A DNA stretch of 9,621 nt from Clostridiales bacterium (GTDB lineage Bacteria > Bacillota > Clostridia > Oscillospirales > Oscillospiraceae), in assembly GCA_021200895.1 (NCBI GenBank), contig JAJQFX010000131.1, forward strand, positions 1-9,621. The letters run 5' to 3'. The notes beneath the pieces are model-generated. The model did not search any database. It saw only the letters and a program-made list of their open reading frames with translations, and was not told where the DNA came from. A program made the translations under genes and the position numbers. This document shows positions 5,841 to 9,621 of the stretch, one piece after another; position 1 is the first letter of the stretch; the number at the start of each line of letters is the position of its first letter.

Positions 5841-6032
5841 ATGACCATCACGGAAATTGAAGCAATGCTGGAATCAGGAGAAAAGACGCCGGAGCAAAAG
5901 CTGCGCCTGCTCAAGCAGGTTCGGGCGACGCTGATGGAGGAGCTCCACGGCCAGCAGCAGCTGGTGGACCAGGTGGACTACCTGATTTATACGCTGCAGC
6001 CGACGAAAAAGACAAGGAGGACACTGATATGA
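5841..6032 (+). CDS. Small protein resembling only the C-terminal coiled coil of MerR-family regulators
   Basis: A 63-residue protein, highly charged and helical throughout (EIEAMLESGEKTPEQKLRLL, then LMEELHGQQQLVDQVDYLIY). The order of motifs, a turn with Pro, LLKxxR, a long helix with heptad hydrophobics, then VDxxDYLIYxL, matches the effector/dimerisation tail of clostridial MerR-type regulators, whose copies typically end in a similar MIDYKIW motif. The N-terminal winged helix-turn-helix is absent, and the DNA between the promoter and this ATG does not encode one in the same frame. It overlaps the flavodoxin gene by 4 bases (ATGA), so it is translationally coupled and looks like a real gene rather than debris. 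It might dimerise with a complete MerR protein and modulate it; that is inference. Confidence 0.65.
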   Translation: MTITEIEAMLESGEKTPEQKLRLLKQVRATLMEELHGQQQLVDQVDYLIYTLQPTKKTRRTLI

Positions 6033-6508
6033 CAAGCAAACCGTTAGTAGCATATTTTTCGGCCAGCGGCGTCACCGCAGGCGTGGCGAAGCGGCTGGCC
6101 CAGGCGGCAGACGCGGACCTGTATGAAATCAGGCCGGAAGCGCCTTACACCGCCGCCGATTTGGACTGGACGAACAAGCGCTCCCGCAGCTCGGTGGAGA
6201 TGAGCGACCTGTCCAGCCGCCCGGCGCTGGCCGACCAGGATGCCAACATCGCCGGGTATGACACCATCTTTCTGGGGTTCCCCATCTGGTGGGGCGTCGC
6301 GCCCACCATCATCAACACATTCCTGGAGTGCTATGACTTTTCCGGGAAGAAAATCGTCCTCTTCGCCACCTCCGGCGGCAGCGGCTTTGGCCGGACGGCG
6401 GACGTGCTGAAAGCGTCCGTCTCGCCGGATACGGTCATTGTGACCGGCAAGCTCCTGCCTGTCAGCGCATCCGAGGCCAGCCTGAAAAAGTGGGTTCAGA
6501 CGATGTGA
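6029..6508 (+). CDS. Flavodoxin family protein
   Basis: A 159-residue single-domain flavodoxin fold, the usual length for the short-chain, FMN-binding flavodoxin_4 group, acting as a cytoplasmic one- or two-electron carrier or NAD(P)H-linked reductase. AYFSASGVTAGVAKRLA (residues 8-24) supplies the FMN-phosphate loop (S11-T16). FLGFPIWWGVAP (81-92) is the segment around the flavin ring with a double Trp, and LFATSGGSGFG (111-121) is the third flavin-contact loop. AAGGAGG (6014-6020) lies 8 bases before the ATG. The start overlaps the stop of the preceding small gene by 4 bases, and the next gene begins 10 bases after its stop. The partner is probably a redox enzyme in the same operon, such as the Fe-S aldo/keto reductase, but no direct evidence shows this. 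Confidence 0.9.
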   Translation: MTSKPLVAYFSASGVTAGVAKRLAQAADADLYEIRPEAPYTAADLDWTNKRSRSSVEMSDLSSRPALADQDANIAGYDTIFLGFPIWWGVAPTIINTFLECYDFSGKKIVLFATSGGSGFGRTADVLKASVSPDTVIVTGKLLPVSASEASLKKWVQTM

Positions 6509-6518
6509 GGAGGCGCGT

Positions 6519-6851
6519 ATGGCAATCGCAGTCAACCTCTATTACACGGGACGGGGCGGGAACGCCAGGAAATTCGCCCAGGAGATGGTATCCAGCGGCA
6601 CGGTGGAGCAGATACGGGCCGAGGCAGGAAACCTCCGCTATGAGTATTTCTTCCCCATGGACGACCCGGAGACCGTACTGCTGATCGACGCCTGGGACGA
6701 CCAGGCGTCGCTCGACGCGCACCACGCCTCCCCTATGATGGAAACCATTGCCCGGCTGCGGGAGAAGTACGACCTGCATATGCGCGTCGAGCGCTATCGC
6801 TCTGACGAGGAGGGCGTTCCCACCCAGGACACACAGTTTATCAGACCATAA
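6519..6851 (+). CDS. Antibiotic biosynthesis monooxygenase (ABM)-domain protein, quinol-monooxygenase-like
   Basis: A 110-residue protein of the dimeric alpha/beta ferredoxin-like ABM fold. The pattern is clear: AIAVNLYYTGRGGNARKFAQE as beta strand 1 and helix 1, RAEAGNLRYEYFFPMDDPETVLLIDAWDD as the central strands, and LDAHHASPMMETIARLREKY with the family's H-x-x-S-P motif. Relatives such as E. coli YgiN act on quinols without metal or cofactor; others degrade haem or have no known reaction, so the substrate is open. AGGAGG (6508-6513) lies 5 bases upstream and overlaps the flavodoxin stop codon, indicating coupled translation. The neighbouring flavodoxin and reductase genes fit a quinone or electrophile theme. 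Confidence 0.85.
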   Translation: MAIAVNLYYTGRGGNARKFAQEMVSSGTVEQIRAEAGNLRYEYFFPMDDPETVLLIDAWDDQASLDAHHASPMMETIARLREKYDLHMRVERYRSDEEGVPTQDTQFIRP

Positions 6852-6866
6852 CACGGAGATATTACC

Positions 6867-7622
6867 ATGGAAAAAATCATACAGACCGCAGGGCGCAGCA
6901 CCCTGGGCGACTTCGCCCCGGACTTCGCCCACTTCAATGACGACGTGCTGTTCGGGGAGAACTGGAACAATCCCGACATCGACCACAAGACCCGCTGCAT
7001 CATCACCGTGGTGGCTCTCATGTCCTCCGGCATCACCGATTCTTCACTGAAGTATCACCTGGAGAACGCGAAGAAGGCCGGGGTGACGAAGGCGGAAATC
7101 GCCGCCATCATCACCCACACCGCCTTCTATGTGGGCTGGCCCAAAGCCTGGGCGGTGTTCTACCTGACGAAAGAGGTCTGGGCGGAGGATGCCCAGCCCG
7201 CCAGCGCAAAGGAGGCCCACGCCGCCGAGATGGTGTTCCCCATCGGCGCGCCCAACGACGCCTTCGCCCGGTACTTCATCGGGCAGAGCTACCTTGCCCC
7301 AGTGTCCACCAGCCAGGTGGGCATCTGCAACGTGACCTTTGAGCCGGGCTGCCGCAACAACTGGCACATCCACCATGCCGATAAAGGCGGCGGTCAGATT
7401 CTGATTTGCGTGGCCGGACGGGGCTACTACCAGGAGTGGGGCAAGGAGGCCGTGGAGATGAAGCCCGGCGACTGCATCAACATCCCCGTCGGCGTGAAGC
7501 ACTGGCACGGTGCCGCGCCGGACAGCTGGTTCTCCCACCTGGCGGTGGAGGTGCCGGGGGAGAATACCTCCAACGAGTGGCTGGAGGCCGTGGACGACCG
7601 CCAGTACGGCGTCTTGAGCTAA
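6867..7622 (+). CDS. Carboxymuconolactone decarboxylase-like domain fused to a cupin
   Basis: A 251-residue two-domain protein. Residues about 15-105 form a CMD/AhpD-like all-helical domain (HKTRCIITVVALMSSGITDS, YHLENAKKAGVTKAEIAAII, FYVGWPKAWAVF). The AhpD peroxidase Cys-x-x-Cys is missing: the positions 7 and 4 before conserved His64 are Thr57 and Ser60, so it is not a classical alkylhydroperoxidase. Residues about 150-230 are a cupin_2 barrel with a complete metal-ligand set: NWHIHH (H167, H169), Q177 after the GGG turn, and IPVGVKHWHG (H212/H214). Fused or adjacent CMD and cupin proteins are common in gut Clostridia next to flavodoxin and aldo/keto reductase genes, usually without a known reaction. 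GGAG (6855-6858) lies 8 bases before the ATG. Part of the operon, 15 bases after the ABM gene. Confidence 0.9.
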   Translation: MEKIIQTAGRSTLGDFAPDFAHFNDDVLFGENWNNPDIDHKTRCIITVVALMSSGITDSSLKYHLENAKKAGVTKAEIAAIITHTAFYVGWPKAWAVFYLTKEVWAEDAQPASAKEAHAAEMVFPIGAPNDAFARYFIGQSYLAPVSTSQVGICNVTFEPGCRNNWHIHHADKGGGQILICVAGRGYYQEWGKEAVEMKPGDCINIPVGVKHWHGAAPDSWFSHLAVEVPGENTSNEWLEAVDDRQYGVLS

Positions 7623-7647
7623 GAAACTGTAAAGATTGGAGACGCAA

Positions 7648-8743
7648 ATGGAGTATCGCAGTTTGCCCCACGGGGGGCGAGAAAATCAGCGTCATCGGAA
7701 TGGGCTCCTCCGTCATCGGGGCGCGCCCGGAGCAGGAGATCATTGCAACCGTCCAAGCCGCCATGGAACACGGCGTCAACTATTTCGATATGGCAGGCGG
7801 CCATGCGACGATTTTTGACGCCTATGGGAAAGCCCTGGAGGGGAGACGGGAGCAGGTCTATTTGCAGGTTCATTTCGGCGCGGACTACACCTCCGGGGAA
7901 TACGGCTGGACGACCAGCCTGAAAAAGATAAAGGAATCCGTCAGATGGCAGATGGAGAAGCTGCGGACAGACTACATCGATTTCGGCTTTATCCACTGCA
8001 TGGATGAGGAGAAGGATTTGAACACCTACATCAGGAACGGTGTGCTGGACTATATCCTGGAGCTGAAAAAGAAGGGCGTCGTCCGTCATATCGGAATGTC
8101 CTCCCACACTCCGGCTGTGGCCCACAGAGTCCTGGATATGGGGATTCTGGACGTTCTGATGTTCAGCATCAATCCGCTGTATGACTACGGACAGGGCGAC
8201 TATGCCATCGGCAGCAGCAGCGAACGCTATGCGCTGTACCGCCGCTGTGAAAAGGAGGGGGTCGGTATCGTTGTGATGAAGCCCTTCTGCGGCGGTCAGC
8301 TTCTGGACGCAGAGCAGTCCCCCTTCGGCGTGGCCCTTGGGAAGCATCAGTGTATTCAGTACGCCCTGGATAAGCCGGGGGTGCTGACCGTTGTGCCCGG
8401 ATACGGCAGCGAGGCGGAGCTGATGGAGGTGCTGGACTATTTCCATGCGCCGGAGGAACAGAAGGACTATTCTGTGATTGCCGGATATACGCCCAAAGAG
8501 TCCGAAGGGGCCTGCGTTTACTGCAAGCACTGTCACCCATGTCCTGCGGGCCTCGATATTGCACTCATCAATAAATATTATGACCTGGCCATGCTGGGGG
8601 ACAACCTGGCGAGGGAACATTACCTGACGCTGGAGAAAACCGCCGGAGACTGTATCGGCTGCGGCCACTGTGACAGCCGTTGCCCCTTCCATGTCCGCCA
8701 GAGTGAGCGGATGAAGGTGATTTGCGAGGCATTTGGGAAATGA
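7648..8743 (+). CDS. Aldo/keto reductase with C-terminal [4Fe-4S] domain, frameshifted near the start
   Basis: Corrected product of 364 residues: a TIM-barrel aldo/keto reductase (about 1-280) plus a ferredoxin-type tail with CVYCKHCHPC (C289, C292, C295, C298) and CIGCGHCDSRCP (C335, C338, C341, C345), enough for two [4Fe-4S] clusters. GGAG (7638-7641) and the ATG at 7648 start MEYRSLPHGG, but the six-G run at 7672-7677 shifts the frame. With five G it would continue EKISVIGMGSSVIGA, exactly the family N-terminus, and then stay open to the TGA at 8743. No usable start precedes the run in the downstream frame; an ATG at 7700 would lose the first barrel strand. Of the usual catalytic tetrad, Asp47 and His116 are visible, while the Tyr and Lys positions look replaced (GGHATIF, YLQVHF). 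It probably reduces a carbonyl or shuttles electrons with the flavodoxin. The frameshift may be a sequencing error. Confidence 0.82.
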
Positions 8744-9249
8744 GCAAGCTGGTTGCGATGGCCCTGCTGCTTTGCGTGTTGGTTTGCGGCTGCTCCGATA
8801 CGCAGGAGGGCAGTGCGGATAGCGCTGTTTCTGAGGTTACGGCCTCAATCAATGCTGTAGAAGAGGAATCTGTCGCATCAGTCCCTGATGAGGAGGAAGC
8901 GTTGCACATGAAGGTTCAAATCGGAGGCAGCGTGTTTACCGCCACGCTGGAGGAAAATGAGGCGGTCAACGCCCTCGTGGCAATGATGGAAGAGGCCCCT
9001 GTTGTGATTGAGATGAACGACTATTCCGGCTTTGAGAAGGTCGGCCCTCTTGGAACCAGCCTGCCCACCAGCGACAGCCGGACGATGACTCAGGCGGGGG
9101 ATATTGTCCTCTACAACGGCAATCAAATCGTGATATTCTACGGCTCCAACTCCTGGAGCTACACCCGGCTGGGCCATATCGACGACCTGACTGGCTGGGA
9201 AGAAGCGCTGGGCGGCGGCGATGTGACGGTCACCTTTTCGCTGGAGTAA
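8740..9249 (+). CDS. Lipoprotein with cyclophilin-like domain
   Basis: A 169-residue protein. MSKLVAMALLLCVLVCGCSDT is a signal peptide with a lipobox-like end (V-C-G-C, lipidated Cys18), so it should be anchored outside the cell membrane. An acidic, low-complexity spacer (about 19-55) follows, then a domain (57-168) matching the bacterial cyclophilin-like fold family: MKVQIGGSVFTATLEENEAV, SLPTSDSRTMTQAGDIVLYNGNQIVIFYGSNSWSYTRLGHI. The motif Y-T-x-L-G-H-I-D-D is typical of that family; peptidyl-prolyl isomerase activity is not established for it. The start ATG overlaps the reductase stop (ATGA), so translation is coupled; an upstream TTG at 8722 has no ribosome binding site and would spoil the signal peptide. 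Cytoplasmic members often sit beside aldo/keto reductase and hydrolase genes, as here. Confidence 0.85.
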   Translation: MSKLVAMALLLCVLVCGCSDTQEGSADSAVSEVTASINAVEEESVASVPDEEEALHMKVQIGGSVFTATLEENEAVNALVAMMEEAPVVIEMNDYSGFEKVGPLGTSLPTSDSRTMTQAGDIVLYNGNQIVIFYGSNSWSYTRLGHIDDLTGWEEALGGGDVTVTFSLE

Positions 9250-9295
9250 GCGTTATGCGAATCTTTTCACTATTTTAGAAAGCGAGGCAATCAAT

Positions 9296-9621
9296 ATGGA
9301 AGAAAAGCTGAATTTGACGATGGAGTGGGACAAGGTGTTCCCCAAAAGCGACAAGGTGAACCACAGGAAGGTAACTTTCCACAACCGCTACGGCATCACC
9401 CTGGCCGCCGACCTCTACGAGCCGAAAGACGCACAGGGCAGGCTCCCCGCCCTCGCCGTCTGCGGCCCCTTCGGCGCGGTGAAGGAGCAGTCCTCCGGCC
9501 TGTACGCCCAGGCCATGGCGGAGCGGGGCTTCCTGACGGTGGCTTTTGACCCCTCCTACACCGGTGAGAGCGGCGGCACGCCCCGCTATATGGCCTCCCC
9601 GGACATCAACACCGAGGACTT
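9296..9621 (+). CDS. Alpha/beta hydrolase, N-terminal part (cut by window end)
   Basis: The frame opens at the ATG at 9296 (GAGG at 9284-9287, 8 bases upstream) and runs off the right edge after 108 codons. The visible part begins MEEKLNLTMEWDKVFPKSDK, then VTFHNRYGITLAADLYEP (the first strands), LPALAVCGPFGAVKEQSSGLYAQAMAERGF (strand 3, the oxyanion-loop region and helix A) and VAFDPSYTGESGG (strand 4). This is the pattern of the dienelactone-hydrolase/acetyl-xylan-esterase-like hydrolases, close to E. coli YcjY-type proteins. The nucleophile elbow and the catalytic Asp and His lie beyond the window, so activity cannot be judged. It is 46 bases past the lipoprotein gene without a terminator, so it probably belongs to the same operon. 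Confidence 0.85.
   Translation, partial: MEEKLNLTMEWDKVFPKSDKVNHRKVTFHNRYGITLAADLYEPKDAQGRLPALAVCGPFGAVKEQSSGLYAQAMAERGFLTVAFDPSYTGESGGTPRYMASPDINTED

Noticed and set aside
7406..7647. Upstream extension of the reductase reading frame into the CMD-cupin gene
   Set aside because: The extension is the out-of-frame shadow of the cupin-coding DNA (Arg/Gly-rich, no family resemblance, no ribosome binding site). The real N-terminus is MEYRSLPHGG in the other frame, joined through the G run.
9325..9549. 74-codon plus-strand frame near the right end
   Set aside because: It is the out-of-frame shadow of the alpha/beta hydrolase gene that starts at 9296 and runs off the window.
1..9621. CRISPR arrays, tRNA/rRNA genes, insertion sequences, phage or attachment sites
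   Set aside because: Looked for repeated spacers, transposase-like proteins, terminal inverted repeats and conserved RNA segments; none seen.

Overview
The window looks like a chromosomal segment from a GC-rich gut-type member of the Clostridia, probably near the Oscillospirales (Flavonifractor, Lawsonibacter and Oscillibacter relatives). The reasons are strong AGGAGG-type ribosome binding sites, GC-rich codon use, a MATE pump next to an XRE regulator with a membrane domain, an ammonium channel fused to a PII protein, and an aldo/keto reductase with two Fe-S cysteine motifs. This placement is inference; no rRNA or other phylogenetic marker is complete here.

Layout: 1-521 is the 3' end of tsaD (tRNA t6A modification). 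644-1267 on the minus strand is an orphan protein of unknown function with its own promoter and terminator. 1511-2155 is a membrane-anchored XRE regulator, followed by a MATE efflux pump (2215-3615); palindromes at both promoters suggest local control. 3616-3879 is a dense regulatory region in front of an Amt-PII fusion (3880-5589), which ends at a strong terminator (5641-5680).

From 5748 to the right edge a good promoter leads a tightly packed, probably single operon: a 63-residue protein resembling only the C-terminal coil of MerR regulators, a flavodoxin, an antibiotic-biosynthesis-monooxygenase-like protein, a carboxymuconolactone decarboxylase-cupin fusion, an Fe-S aldo/keto reductase (frameshifted near its start by a six-G run), a cyclophilin-like lipoprotein, and the start of an alpha/beta hydrolase cut by the window end. 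Together these suggest handling of quinones, electrophiles or small carbonyl/aromatic compounds, but no substrate can be read from the sequence.

The most notable region is the amt leader. It holds a 10-bp hairpin with hexaloop ACAGGA (A at position 1, G at position 4), then a second short AAGGAC hexaloop candidate lying inside the 5' arm of a strong intrinsic terminator. This is the arrangement recognised by ANTAR antitermination proteins. A near-consensus promoter overlaps the first hairpin, so the two readings compete. The fusion's PII domain keeps the nucleotide-binding residues but has His where the uridylylated T-loop Tyr sits in enteric GlnB. No stretch over 300 bases lacks a gene.
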